From Phymatolithon calcareum (lineage: Eukaryota > Rhodophyta > Florideophyceae > Hapalidiales), in contig OZ345365.1 of the NCBI GenBank assembly GCA_977006965.1, forward strand, positions 2,818,433 to 2,882,432: DNA of 64,000 nucleotides, given 5' to 3'. The number at the start of each line of letters is the position of its first letter. The stretch's first letter is position 1. Positions 12,463 through 22,930 of the stretch are shown in pieces. Below the pieces are notes generated by a model. The model worked only from the letters and a program-made list of their open reading frames with translations, ran no database searches and was not told the DNA's origin. A program made the position numbers and the translations under genes.

Positions 12463-12542
12463 TGAATTCAACCATCCATGTTCTATTGTAATGGTCTGCG
12501 TAGACCACTACAACAGAACGATCACATGGATGGTTGAATTCA
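12463..12542. repeat. 80-bp hairpin with perfect 18-bp arms
   Basis: TGAATTCAACCATCCATG (12463-12480) is repeated exactly inverted at 12525-12542. The interior also pairs (TGGTCT...AGACCA, with longer imperfect pairing outside it), so almost the whole 80 bp can fold into one stem. Confidence 0.6.
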
Positions 12543-12696
12543 TTCATCCGTTCAAGTATAACGGTATGGGTGTCTAGAGTGCCGTTTCTGAAAAGACAGA
12601 TAGAAGAGTCAATATAAAAAGTGAAGTCGTACATTTATCCAAAGCACACTACCAGACCCAGTCGACAACACCTAAACAAATTTCGCTCTTCCAATC

Positions 12697-14289
12697 ATGG
12701 TACTACCTATTCCGAAACCGAAGCCGAAACAAGTTGTACAGCAGCTAATGCAACTCCTTCGCGAACAGCCTCGAGATATCCATTCACGTCAATCAACCGC
12801 TCTTATTGGGATGATCAAACTGTGAAGGAAGCTATGCGTTGTCAACCAGCGTGTTGAACAGGCTATCGCAGAAAACGAAAGTTTCGTACACCTAGGAGAA
12901 GAGGCATGAATAAACAATTAACTTGACTATTGCGGGAAGTATTCAAATTGCAATTCGAATTGCTGACTAACCGTAGTGAGCAATTGAATTGTTTAATTGC
13001 GCGACAAACAGCAATGTCGAGCAATGGAATTGGCACTACCCCTGGTATTATCCGATCTCTTTCTCAATACAGCTTTCTGAATTCGATTCACAGCTGCAAT
13101 GCAGACACTCGAGAAAGTATTTTGCTCCAGCGGCCAGATCCTCTAGACCGAGAGACCATCTGAAGGCAGTGTCCCCTTTCTAATACTGTTCAAACTGAAC
13201 TTGTGCAGCGCGTCGCCAATGATTCCGATGGTCCCATATCCATTGATGGACTCAATGCACTGATGATATGTTTCCTGTCAAAACCTAGCTGAGCCCATTA
13301 GAAAGAAGAGAAGTTTGCTTAAAAAAGATGGCGCATATTTCAAATCAGCTCTATGGATCATTAACCATATCTTATGTCACCAAATCAGTAGTCGATATTG
13401 TGGCTGTGAGTGCTGGGATGCCGAAAACTCTCAATGCTATATGCGCATCGTTCATTCGCAGCTTTCTCTGTCGCGGTTTCAAAGTCAAGGAATAAAACCG
13501 TTGAGAATACAAGAAATAATGTACCTCACGCGACTCCGATTGGCACAGTCACGTGCTCTCATGACCGTTTGGCGAAATTCAGACAGTTTGATTGGCTTTG
13601 AATGACCGACACTTCAATCTCCACCGTCATTTACCAGATTCGGAATCTTGCAACTGCGACAGGACTCGAGCACAACGTTGAGTCGCAAGCAGCCGGAAGA
13701 AGAATCAACAAGTTTAGATCGGCTCAGTGCTTCTTCAGGAGCACTCGGAGAGAAGTGGCGAGTGTAGTCGTCTCGCCATGCCCAGTCCCGTTTTGGGCAC
13801 GTCATCAAGCAGAATGGTTTGCATTAAGCCTGATAAGACACAAAAAGCGCCTTGAAGAAACAGAAGAGTACTTTGGAAGAGATGAGGACGTAAAGGAAGC
13901 AATGAAGGATATTGAATATCTCAAGATTTATGAAGACCTGCGACAAGCCCTTCAGAAAGCCCAGGAGGGATCTTCTCACGAAGAAGAGGAGGAGAAAAGA
14001 AACAATTAAGGTATGGGAAAAGGAAGAAGAAGGCAGATCAATGAAGATTCCTATTGAAGGAAAGCTACCAGGGATCTTTTTCATAGGAGAAAGAACAGCA
14101 CGTTTAAGGTGCCTAAGGTTGACATTCAACCGAGCACCCCTTTGGAGGAAATCAGTATTGGGTGCCTGCTGTGGGGTTACCGCGATGATCGAACTAGTCG
14201 CATTACAGCGTACTCTAGCGTCGTCGAAGATGAGTACAGAAATTGAGTTAGAGTGCAAGAGACTCACAGGAGCTCTTGTTGGGAGATAA
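12697..14289 (+). pseudogene. Broken, unrecognised coding region
   Basis: Several protein-like stretches follow each other on the plus strand in changing frames. 12697-12822 begins MVLPIPKPKPKQVVQQL and is cut by an in-frame TGA at 12823, then continues in frame (VNQRVEQAIAENESF). About 13165-13290 reads TVQTELVQRVANDSDG. About 13326-13496 reads VTKSVVDIVAVSAGMP. 13602-14009 ends in a charged helical tail (RLEETEEYFGRDEDVKEAM... and a Glu run). 13912-14289 continues in yet another frame. Together they look like one gene broken by indels, or one with unrecognised introns. I cannot name the family. Only the 135-codon frame at 13602-14009 is a candidate intact product. Confidence 0.35.
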
Positions 14290-15028
14290 TTACGCATCAA
14301 GAACGTTTTGAGTAGCCAGAGGACTTTAGCTTAGAGATTATCGCAAGAGCTGCCCCGTTACTCCAAGGTGAGGCTTTGGGAGCTCTCAATATTAAATCAT
14401 CAAATATCCCCGTTTAGGGCAAGCAGCGATCATCGCGGATCACCACGACGAACTGGTTGCGACGATATTCATGAACAGCACGTGAACTTTCGAGAGGTTC
14501 TACAACGCCGAGCGCGAGAGAGGTAATAAACAGTTCTTTTGTTCTGAACTGTTCCTTTCCGCTTTGCGACCATATATCTCTCACGTCTTGCTACGCCAAA
14601 CGATAAAATGTCTCTCGACAGTTTTAGCGCCACAATACTCTTAACGAGAAAGGAAGAAGCTCTTCCTGCAGAACTCGGCAATAATCATTTCCCAGGACAA
14701 AGAAGTTTCTACCGTTGCAGATTAGAGACTACTGGCAATGTCGAAGTGGAACACAGAGTGTCGCACTGTCCAAGCAGAGTCCACTCGACGTTCAGAGTTG
14801 CGAACTGGGATATCATAGGTATGATAGTGTACCCAGAGTTGACCAGCGGAGATGCTGACGTCCCTTGAAAATGACGGAAAATTCAAAAAATTGCATTGTA
14901 CAGGAATTACACGAAGAGTAGGCACAGTACATGAGAATTTGATTTGATCGAGTATGAGTTGGTTCCGACTTAGTGGCACCTGCTTGACAAAGCAATGTCT
15001 GGAAAATCTTACGCCGACTTGGTCAGAC

Positions 15029-15571
15029 TTAGCAGAAAATCTTATCAAGCAAATCGGAAAGTTGACATTTGAGCTTCTCCATGCAGCTTTTCACTTTTTC
15101 AAAGATTGATTCCCAGAACTTCGCAATTTCGTTTTCTTTCCTTTTCTTGAACCTATGTAGATCATCGAGATCAAGCAGAGTATCACTTAGATTTTCCTTA
15201 TCCTCATCGGTCAGAAATGGGCGTTTCTTCAAAATGTCTTTCAGTTTCTTCTCAGCTTTCTTGATCTCCCGCGTTATGTTGGATATGTAAATTGCTGCAT
15301 CGGCGATTTCCTTGAGCTTTTCTTTGAGATAGGATGTGCAATTCATGGGACAAGACCCTAGCGGGTCAGCTGGCTCCGGGCTTATCGCCACTTGTCGCTC
15401 AAACGAATTTAGGGAAACGCCGGTACCATCTTGACGAATGCTTGATGATCCATCCATAGCAGTATCTGGAAGGAGCAAGTTGCTATTCAGTACAATTCTT
15501 GCATCCGATCCTGATAGTAGCACGAGAAACAGTGCAGCAATGGCGATACAGGCCATTTTCTTGCAGTTCAT
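15029..15571 (-). CDS. Small secreted, Cys-containing helical protein (180 aa), family unknown
   Basis: This is the best-preserved gene in the left half of the window. I start it at the ATG at 15571, because the frame further upstream has only GTG. The protein begins MNCKKMACIAIAALFLVLLS, a clear signal peptide with likely cleavage near GSDA, so it is probably secreted. After a short loop comes GSCPMNC. Then there is a long charged helical segment (residues about 88-165, rich in Lys and Glu, probably coiled coil), and a C-terminus with SCMEKLKC and a final Cys that could form disulphides. A TATA box lies 64-72 bp upstream. A broken inverted paralogue sits at 17313-18960. I do not recognise the family; it may be a surface or secreted effector-like protein, but that is a guess. 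Confidence 0.7.
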   Translation of the reverse strand: MNCKKMACIAIAALFLVLLSGSDARIVLNSNLLLPDTAMDGSSSIRQDGTGVSLNSFERQVAISPEPADPLGSCPMNCTSYLKEKLKEIADAAIYISNITREIKKAEKKLKDILKKRPFLTDEDKENLSDTLLDLDDLHRFKKRKENEIAKFWESIFEKVKSCMEKLKCQLSDLLDKIFC

Positions 15572-15634
15572 TTTTTTGTGGCGCTTCACCACTCCAGCTT
15601 GCCTGATCCTCGCAGGATGTTGTGCAATATAGAC

Positions 15635-15643
15635 CTTTATATA
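15635..15643 (-). promoter_or_regulatory. TATA box of the secreted-protein gene
   Basis: On the minus strand the sequence reads TATATAAAG, 64-72 bp upstream of the chosen ATG. The block around it is conserved in the inverted copy (TATATAGAG at 17228-17236), supporting a real promoter element. Confidence 0.6.
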
Positions 15644-16264
15644 CCATTCTACGGTCGCGCTCGAGACTTTATCGTATGAAGATTATAAAATAGTGTCGAT
15701 ATTCCTTGTTCAAACGTATACGACATTGAACCGGTAAGAGACTACAACTGCATGAATGCCGCTATCCTATATCAAACACCTCTGCTAAATGGAAATAACT
15801 ATACAATTTTCTACGCGAAACTATGTAATACCATGCATCACTAAGGCGTTCATGGAGAACAGTTGTCCTTCCACGGTACTTGGTTGTACGCGACGCCAAT
15901 CTCCACACAAGGTCAGCTGGAGAGATGATTACATTCGTATTGCCTGAATACCACAATCGTTATTTCAAACACGGCTGATAGACGGAATAAGCGAATGATT
16001 TACGAAGTGTAAAGCTGAGTTTGCCCCCGTCGCGAAACCCTGGATTTAAATTTAGTCCTCATGTCCCTCGTCATCGTGATTCTTGCTTATCAGTGCAGCT
16101 CGTTTTAGGCCACGTATTTAACATTCAAATGGGATCTTCTTCTCCCGAGAAAATTCACGTATAGTAAATTTGTGTGAAATCATGATTAGAGGAGAATTCG
16201 CGTCACATGTACGATACAACATGACTCTCTAGCAATCTGGTGTGCCGTGAGCGAGATTACATAT

Positions 16265-16324
16265 CATCTTCCTAGATATGCCTTATGCGTATCTAGGCCT
16301 GTAGAAAGCTGATCTAGGAAGATG
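16265..16324. repeat. Hairpin with perfect 13-bp arms near the palindrome centre
   Basis: CATCTTCCTAGAT at 16265-16277 is exactly inverted at 16312-16324. It belongs to the cluster of nested inverted repeats at the centre of the 14.6-19.4 kb palindrome. Confidence 0.6.
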
Positions 16325-16355
16325 AAAAGTATGATTTTCCATTTGTCGTGAGCGG

Positions 16356-16476
16356 CAGTATGACCCTCCAGCATTCTAATGTGTCACGAGCTTGTGAGCG
16401 AGACTACGACTTTCCAGTACAACTTGCCAGAATTCAATCTCGCCACGGCACATTAGAATGCTGGAAAGTCATACTG
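16356..16476. repeat. Central hairpin of the giant palindrome
   Basis: A 28-bp arm (16356-16383, CAGTATGACCCTCCAGCATT...) is inverted at 16449-16476 with about two mismatches. Partial copies of the same motif (AGAATGCYGGAGAGTCAT type) recur at about 16405, 16595 and 16640. The midpoint is 16416. Confidence 0.65.
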
Positions 16477-17227
16477 TACATTTTCCTGTATCTCAGACAT
16501 TAAGCTTGCATATATGCAAGCTGCATATCTAGGATCTATCTAGAAAAGTGGTCTAGGATGTTTCAAAATCTTGCAGTTTCGGTCAAGGAACTTTAAAATG
16601 CTGGAGAGTTATATCCCGCTCACTCGGTCACGGCACAGTAGAATGCCGTGGAGTCATCTTGCATCGTACACGCGACGTAAATGCCCCTCTGATCATGATT
16701 TCATTCCAATTTTCTGGCTGAATTTTCTTAGGAGGAGAAGATTCCAATGAGATCATCTCATTTGAATGGGTCAAGACCTGGCGCAAACGTTCAATACTGA
16801 CATGAACTCTATAAGTAAATGAAGGGTTTGTGGATGGGGTCAATCACAGCATTACAATTCAAAAATCAATCGCCTTTTCCATCTATCAATTTTGTTTGAT
16901 ATAGAGGTGGTTGCATGCAGGCAATACGAATGCACTCTTCTCCCGGCTGACCGTGTGCTCAGATTGGCGTAGAGTGAAGCCACCTACCGTCGAAGGACAT
17001 CAGTACTCCCTCTACGCTTTAATGATGCAGAGTATCACAGCATTACGCCTAGAAAACGTATCGCGATAGCCATCTAGCAGGCTTGTTTATCGCGGCATTC
17101 ATGCAGTTCTAGTCTCTTTCCGGTTCAACCTTCAATATCCTATGCAGTTCGTTAAAACTAACTTAGGAACATCCATACTATTGTATCTTCTTAATATGAT
17201 AAATTCCCGAACGCGACCGTAGAATGG

Positions 17228-17236
17228 TATATAGAG
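17228..17236 (+). promoter_or_regulatory. TATA-like box of the broken paralogue
   Basis: TATATAGAG sits at the position equivalent to the TATA box at 15635-15643 in the opposite palindrome arm. Confidence 0.4.
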
Positions 17237-17398
17237 ATCTATGTTGCAAAATATCGGACGAACATGAAGCAAGCCATAACGGTGAAGTGCCACGAACACC
17301 TTGAACTGCAAAAAAGGCTTGTATGGCCGTTTCTGCACTGCTCTTCGTGCTACTAGCAGGATCGGATGCAAGAATTGTACTTAATAGTAACTTGTTCC

Positions 17399-17512
17399 TT
17401 CCAGATACTTTTGTTTTGAGCAAAGTTTATTTAAAAGCCCCACAGACTTCCGAAGATATGGGCAGGGCTTCCTCAGTTGCTACCTACCTTCTTGTAGCTC
17501 TTTCCAGATACT
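17399..17512 (+). repeat. Insertion flanked by 11-bp direct repeats
   Basis: TTCCAGATACT occurs at 17399-17409 and 17502-17512, while the intact paralogue has it once. The extra 103 bp between (17410-17512) is either a small insertion with an 11-bp target duplication or a tandem slip. It has no inverted termini I can see. Confidence 0.55.
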
Positions 17513-18054
17513 GCTATGAATGGATCATCAAGCATTCGTCAAGATGGCACCGGCGTTTCCATAAATTCGTTTGAGCGACAAGTGGCGATAAGCACTAAGC
17601 CAGCTGACCCGCAGGGGTCATGTTCCATGAATTGCACCTCCTATCTCCTAGAAAAGCTGGAGCAGTTTACATACCCGACAGAGCGCAGGAGATCAAGAAA
17701 TCTTAGAAGAAACTGAAAGTCATTTTGAAGAAACGCCCATATCTGACCGACGAGGATAACAATAATCTAGACGAGGCCGTAACTTGTAGACACGCAATGT
17801 TGCAAGAGCTTAATGAACGAAACTTCTTCTTCTTCTTTAATGTAGGTTTCGGACTTGTCGAACAACTCCCCATCCTTACGGCTACAGTAGATTTTAACAG
17901 ATACGTGTGATATTTGACGTCACAACAGCTCTAAGCCGCACAAAGTGCAGAGCTTAGGGGAGCTTAACATCTAAATCTCTACGAAGCCAATCTTCAGCCG
18001 CCGTCCTTCAAAGGGATGACCCGGGTTGGAAACCATTTAGGATGCTCACGGTAG

Positions 18055-18260
18055 CTTGTCATCCAGTTACCTTCTTTTAACTCCTTCTGTCCTCTCTCCC
18101 AGCTTTCTTGAGCATTGCGTTACACCACTCAGGGCGGAATCCTTGTACTACCAAACTACCAGAAGGTGATAGCTTCTCCCATGGGGAGGCCGGAGCACAG
18201 CCCTTGCCATTTGAAAAAAACCCTGTCTTGGAACGGGGAAAAATTCCTGGCTCTTCTCGT
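18055..18260 (-). repeat. Partial copy of dispersed repeat R (copy C)
   Basis: This part of the insert in the broken paralogue matches 32930-33110 and 44430-44600. Shared text includes GAGCATTGCG, ACTACCAGAAGGTG-like sequence and GGGGAGGCCGGAGCACAGC. Read on the minus strand it gives a conserved peptide (LSPSGSLVVQGFRPEWCNAM; elsewhere PSGTFVVRGIRHEWCAAM). It is the third copy of the repeat in the window and shows that R moves independently of the TRRAP fragments. Confidence 0.65.
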
Positions 18261-18332
18261 GTCTCCTTCCTGTAACGCACAGGTGCACGCGGAGCCGCAC
18301 CGGTTATGATAGCCGGCCTGTATCAAATCCGC

Positions 18333-18611
18333 TTAAATTTGCAAGAATTCTTCGAAATCCGACGACGGCGGGGTTGAGTCTGGCATTTCGAGCGTGGCGA
18401 GTTCGCGATTCGCCGAGTCCCAGGCGAGCGCGTTCGCGATCGTGCCAGCCATTTCCGGCGGGATTACTGCCGAAACAAGCGCTTCGTCCAGCTCGATCGC
18501 TGCGGCCACTTGCGCCGGCGCGGGCACGGGCGTCCGCGCCGGAAACTTGTCTTGTGTGTGTAGTCCGTTCGGTCCGGTCATCCTCTCCTCCAAACTCGAG
18601 TCAACGCTCAT
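18333..18611 (-). CDS. GC-rich 92-aa open frame, unrecognised
   Basis: An ATG-started frame of 92 codons, markedly richer in GC than the sequence around it. It encodes an Ala/Pro/Glu-rich peptide ending in an acidic tail (PPSSDFEEFLQI) resembling activation-domain composition. It lies in the 1-kb insert that splits the secreted-protein paralogue, next to repeat copy C, so it probably came with a mobile or transferred segment. It may be an exon or gene fragment. No family recognised. Confidence 0.35.
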   Translation of the reverse strand: MSVDSSLEERMTGPNGLHTQDKFPARTPVPAPAQVAAAIELDEALVSAVIPPEMAGTIANALAWDSANRELATLEMPDSTPPSSDFEEFLQI

Positions 18612-18647
18612 TCACTCTCAGTGATGACATGACGACCGTTTACGATT

Positions 18648-18809
18648 ATTAGTCTATCGTCCGTTAGTACTCCTTCCTTTTTACAGGGTGTGCAATTTTA
18701 AGCGGCGATCTTTATCGCATCTTATACTAGAACATCTCATCATCGCATGGAGAGATCACACCTATTCAAGATAAACCCATTCTTTATCTTTTAACTCCTA
18801 ATGACTACA
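18648..18809 (+). repeat. Direct repeat D, copy 1
   Basis: It begins ATTAGTCTATCGTCCGTTAG and ends near ATGACTACA. It aligns over its length with 19714-19889 (ATTAGTCTAGCGTCGGTTAG ... GATTACATC), sharing AGGGTGTGCA, TTTAAGCGGCGAT, TCGCATCTTA and TTCAAGATAAAC. The two copies flank about 0.9 kb that includes the C-terminal part of the broken paralogue. Confidence 0.7.
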
Positions 18810-19713
18810 AGCTGAACTCTCTGATCTGAATGAAGCCAAGAAAAAAGAAAGAAAACGAACTTGAGATGTACTGGAAAACATTCTCCGACGAATTGAAACC
18901 TGCGTGAAGAAGCTTAAGTATCTTCTTTCCGATTTATTTGACCAGATTATCTCCAGAGTCTGGCGAAGCCTTTATAAACTTAGCCTGCATTGAATTTTTC
19001 GAGAAGGAACCACCTAGTCTGAACCAACTCATTCGATCGTTAAATCAAATTCCTTTTTACTGTCGCTTCTCTCTGTCCGATTCTTTTACTGTGCGAAAGC
19101 CGTTGAATTGTCACTCAGTTTCAATGCAGATCAGCATCTCCTCCGGTCAATTCTGTATTAGACTGTCATACATGTATGATCTCAATTCGCAACTCTGCAT
19201 GTCGAATGGACAGACTAGTTGAACAGCAACACGCCATGTTACACGTCGCCAGTGCTTCTAGTCTTCGAACTGCAAGGGCAAAAATGTCTTGACTTTGTCA
19301 AGGCACGAGGCCATGGATGTTGTTGTGACATATATTTCTGCAAAGTTCTGCAAAAATAGCTCCTTTTTTCTCCTCGAGAGGTAATCTTGAAGATAAATCG
19401 GTATTCGTCCCATAAACTTGTTTAAATTGAAACTATGGATGGCCCTCTGTGTGCTGTCCCGATAGCTATTTATGCCTTTTGACTTGAGCTCCCACAGTAG
19501 TGGCAAAACCCGATTAAACTGGATTTTGAAATTCTCGGTGTAGACACGCAATATTGCAGGGCTGTAATGAACGACATTATGACCATCGACCTAGGAGCTC
19601 TATACAGGCTCCTTGTGATCTATCCACCGACACTGACAGCACAGTATCGTGAACCACTCTTCCAAGAGGAACAAACGGATTTATCGCAGACGTAGACTAA
19701 CACTCAACGTAAT

Positions 19714-19889
19714 ATTAGTCTAGCGTCGGTTAGTGTCCCCCCTTTTTGCAGGGTGTGCACTCGCTTGCCCCCGCCCAATTTAAGCGGCGATTCTCATCGC
19801 ATCTTAAACAGAGGCATCGCATGACAGAGTCATCACCCCTTTTCAAGATAAACTCCAACCCTTATCTTTTCACTCCCAGTGATTACATC
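19714..19889 (+). repeat. Direct repeat D, copy 2
   Basis: The second copy of repeat D (see 18648-18809), about 14 bp longer and perhaps 75-80% identical. The short length and lack of retroelement domains between the copies do not allow an LTR call. Confidence 0.7.
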
Positions 19890-21520
19890 TGAAACAAAAC
19901 AATAATCACAGGACGTTCACTTCTTGTCAATCCAATAGCTAACCGGACACTGCGTGCTCACTTGCTGTTTGTCAAGTTATCCCATATTGACAATGACCTG
20001 CACTAGTCTAATCATTCACCTACAGTGCACAACTACGCGCACACTCTCTGTTGTTTAACTACATAAGCAATAAATCCTTCTCCAGCAGAGGTACGTAAGT
20101 AAGCATTAACTAAAAATAGAAACACTTTTGAGCAAAAAAACATCCTCTGGGTACATTGCTAGTGAAGAATACACAGTAAATGCTGAGAAAGCACACCAGG
20201 TTGTACCGGCGTGGGGAAACAGTTCGTTCGTCAGTCTTAAGTAAAGCTTCCACATTTTGCGTCTCGTGTCACAGCGATTTTTTTAATCGTATCATGTGAG
20301 CTACTTGATCCAGCTTTGTTTCTATCCGAACCTATACCTCGAAGAAGCCTTTTCCTCCTCCAGCTGGAGAAGCTATTTTTTAAGACTGTACCTCGATTTT
20401 CTGCCAAATATCGAAATCGAGCTTTCTGGAAATTTACAAATTTGTATCGGGAACACGAAAAAAGACTCCCCCAGTTTCAATAGACTTAATTCTCTGCAAC
20501 GGTCATCCTTATCATTTATTTAAATCAAATGCTATATTATTTTGTCTTCATTATTGATTCCACAATTATGAACCATCAAATCTAACCTCGACAGAGCGTA
20601 AGCTAAGTTCTTTGATACTTCTTAAATGCTCCAAACTCGATGCCTCCATATACCCTAGAAGGATTTTTTCAAGATGTATCCACATTTTTGCTGTAATGTG
20701 GCCCATGCGTTGTCGCCGAGGACATTGGGAGTTTAAGTTTGGGCATTACTTTGCAAAAATACGGTGCCTTCCATTTACTGAAGGTGTGTGCTCGAGCGAC
20801 TTATATACCCCTGGATGAGTGAAGCTAACGATGAAGACACGTGTGGTCTCACATACTGCGTGTCGGCTGCTACACGTCGTAATGACCGCCTAACCGGTAC
20901 TATCTTGGTAATGCTGATAATCGTGACTGTTTAAGCACATTGCGAATACGATACCGAGCGCTAGAAGTATCGTATGGCCACGGAGGCTCTTCACTCGCAG
21001 AGTCGTTATGCGAGAAGAGTAATATTTGATTAATGGTCAATAGAACTGTCTTCTTTTTCAAATTCCTTTCGAAATGTGTACTGCCACTCGCTAAGACAGC
21101 ATCAAGTCACTTTCCTCGACTTTTGGTTTTAGAGGGCTTTTACGGCCGGAAAACCAGTACAGTGCATTGTAGCAAGTGTTTCAGTTTGATAATTTGCAAT
21201 TAGGAAGGTTTGCTCCTACTCTGCAGTCGCTAAAGTATTGGAATACCCGTCTCTCAAGCAGAATTAAACCGGATTTGAAGATGTACTGCCGGCTCTGGGA
21301 AGATGCGAAATTTATTGGACTGCGAGAAGTTTCAACGCTTGTAGCGCTTTAAATTTCCTATAATATGGCGTTCGGGAAACAGCTCGTATGCAAAATTCAA
21401 AATGAAGTCATATTTGACAAACGCGCTTATAGAATTGTTCTCCAGTTTTAAGGTACCAGCGACTATAGCCCGGTTCCAATGCAACCAGTAAATTGGGATA
21501 TTCGGACACCGCAGTCGCCG
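19890..21520. other. Intergenic, no supported gene
   Basis: Only short frames without motifs (for example 20296-20523 and 20612-20818). No repeats of note were seen. Confidence 0.5.
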
Positions 21521-21540
21521 TTCCACAGTACCAGAAGTCC

Positions 21541-21721
21541 CCCACCTGGCTTACAAACAGAAGTTAATCCAGGAGCAGCTAAAATCGCCATCCCAGAAGC
21601 GGCCGAAATAGCTGCGCAAGGGGCAGTAGAAGACTCGAACCACAATTCCGAAGTTCCAAATGATACGACATCAGACGCTCTTGCGGGTCCCCAAGAGACA
21701 ACCACGAAGAATGCTATTTAA
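21541..21721 (+). CDS. C-terminal remnant of LINE ORF1
   Basis: Sixty codons, rich in Pro, Ala, Glu and Thr, end in a TAA at 21719-21721. The endonuclease ATG at 21711 overlaps this stop in another frame, an arrangement known from LINEs that restart translation after ORF1. No RNA-binding motif is visible in this short remnant. The frame is also open into the target DNA upstream, which is probably chance. Confidence 0.4.
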
Positions 21722-22921
21722 GAAGAGGTGGCGTCTGGCAACCTTAAATGTTGGCGGCTCCCCGGAAACCCCAACGTACCCAGAGAAAATGATGAGAAAC
21801 CATGGAATCGACATGGTGGCAATAACAGAAACACATTTGAGACCAGAAGGGAAAATTCGGGCTGATTTCTTCTCCTTCAACGCAGTGCGCCCGCCTCCTC
21901 AGACTGGTCGAAACTCTGGAGGTGTCTCTCTTTTCTTCCGCAACCTTTGTGGAAGCCGACTGATCTTCAAGCACGCGGAAACAAATTTCCAATTGATTAT
22001 CGCGCAAGTGGGAGATACGAAAGTTGGAGCTGTCTATATATCGCCGGCAGCAACCAGATCTGAAACTGACAAATGCCTCACCATGGTGAATACATATGCA
22101 CGAGGCAAGGCAATTGTGTGCGGTGATTGGAACGCTCGCCACCTCAGATGGGACCTACGCTCAAATAGGAGGGACAACCAAATTGTTCGTTGGGCACCAG
22201 CTAAGAACTGGGATGTTAAAACCTGGACAGGTTTCAGTTTCCGCGCAAAGCGCTATAAGAGCAACTTCGACTTTTTCGTAAGCAAAGGCATTACACCGAC
22301 AGCGGTCAGTTCACCAACTGATGTATGGACTGGTAATACGCAACACCGACCAGTAACAACCAGTTTCCCGACTCGACAAGAACATAGAAGGGTCCAAAAG
22401 CCTCGAATATCGGTGAAGCTATGGAGGGATGACAGAATGCAAGAGCATGTTCGGGAAATATACGGAAAGACCATTCCAGGAATCGTCGAGGATTTGAAAC
22501 GGTGCAGTTCCCGTGAACAACTAGACCGACTATACGACAGAAGTGTCGAAACGCTATGTGAACCATGGAGACAGAAGAAAACAACCCCGCTGCGCTACAA
22601 ACCGTTTTGGAACACAACTCCTGAACGGATGTCTAAACGTCGCAAGAAACTACACAAGAAAGCTCGTGAACAGGATTCAGAGGAGGCTTGGCAGCGATAT
22701 GAGGAATGCCGTAAAGAGATACGGAAGTTGGTGAACAAAAGAAAGCGGCAGCAGTATCACGAATACCTAGATGATGTAGAAGAAAAGGATGGGTCCAAGG
22801 CGATTGAGCAAATCGCGAGAATGCAGAAGATGAGGACAAGAAGAACGTCAAGGAACAAGATGACTGGCCGTCCATTGCACAAAACACTGTTCACTGCTCA
22901 CGTGTCCCAGACATGCCGAGA
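21711..22921 (+). CDS. LINE ORF2 part 1: APE-type endonuclease
   Basis: From the ATG at 21711 the protein shows the apurinic-endonuclease landmarks in order: LATLNVGG (first Asn), ITETHLRPEG (metal-binding Glu), GDWNARH (Asp and Asn), and SNFDFF. The final catalytic block, normally SDHRPV, here reads TQHRPV, so the Asp that orients the catalytic His is missing. This enzyme nicks target DNA to prime reverse transcription. The tail is basic and coiled. Coding continuity is lost near 22850, where the sense shifts to the RT frame, and an in-frame TGA lies at 22922-22924. The copy is therefore likely inactive. Confidence 0.8.
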
Positions 22922-22930
22922 TGAAGGAGG

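Larger units (their letters stand above)
12176..12963. repeat. Repeated palindrome GCAATTCGAATTGC
   Basis: The perfect 14-bp palindrome occurs at 12176-12189 and again at 12950-12963. Around each copy are further AATTGCAATT and GAGCAATT variants. A related cluster, with TTGCAATTCTACG and TCGAATTGCAATTCC, lies at about 30400-30475. Function unknown. Confidence 0.55.
17313..18960 (+). pseudogene. Broken paralogue of the secreted-protein gene
   Basis: The N-terminal part (17323-17400) reads LLFVLLAGSDARIVLNSNL, nearly the same as the intact gene. The start ATG is lost: the aligned sequence has TTGAAC where the gene has ATGAAC. A 103-bp insert splits the reading frame. The middle continues at 17516-17716 (SSIRQDGTGVSINSFERQV) and 17725-17790 (KKRPYLTDEDNNNL). 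About 1 kb of foreign sequence then intervenes. The C-terminal end resumes at about 18810-18960, where one frame reads CVKKLKYLLSDLFDQII, matching the end of the intact protein. It is clearly dead. Confidence 0.75.
14600..19390. repeat. Giant imperfect palindrome centred near 16416
   Basis: Sequence from about 16260 leftward to about 14600, read on the minus strand, aligns with sequence from about 16600 rightward to about 19390 on the plus strand. Shared blocks in order outward include: TGAATTTTCT...GAGAAGA (16140-16200 / 16720-16760), CATTTGAATG, GGCAATACGAATG (15935 / 16920), GGCATTCATGCAG (15755 / 17095), the TATA box, the signal-peptide gene, and GGAACCAACTCAT (14965 / 19020). The right arm carries an extra insert at about 17790-18800. 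The arms diverge by perhaps a quarter, so the event is old. Confidence 0.8.

Noticed and set aside
13824-14300. 158-codon minus-strand frame
   Set aside because: It is the reverse shadow of a Glu/Lys-rich plus-strand frame. Its Phe/Leu-rich composition is what that complement predicts.
18648-19889. Direct repeats D as LTRs of a small retrotransposon
   Set aside because: The DNA between them is the right arm of the palindrome, not retroelement sequence, and no TG/CA ends, primer site or target duplication was found.
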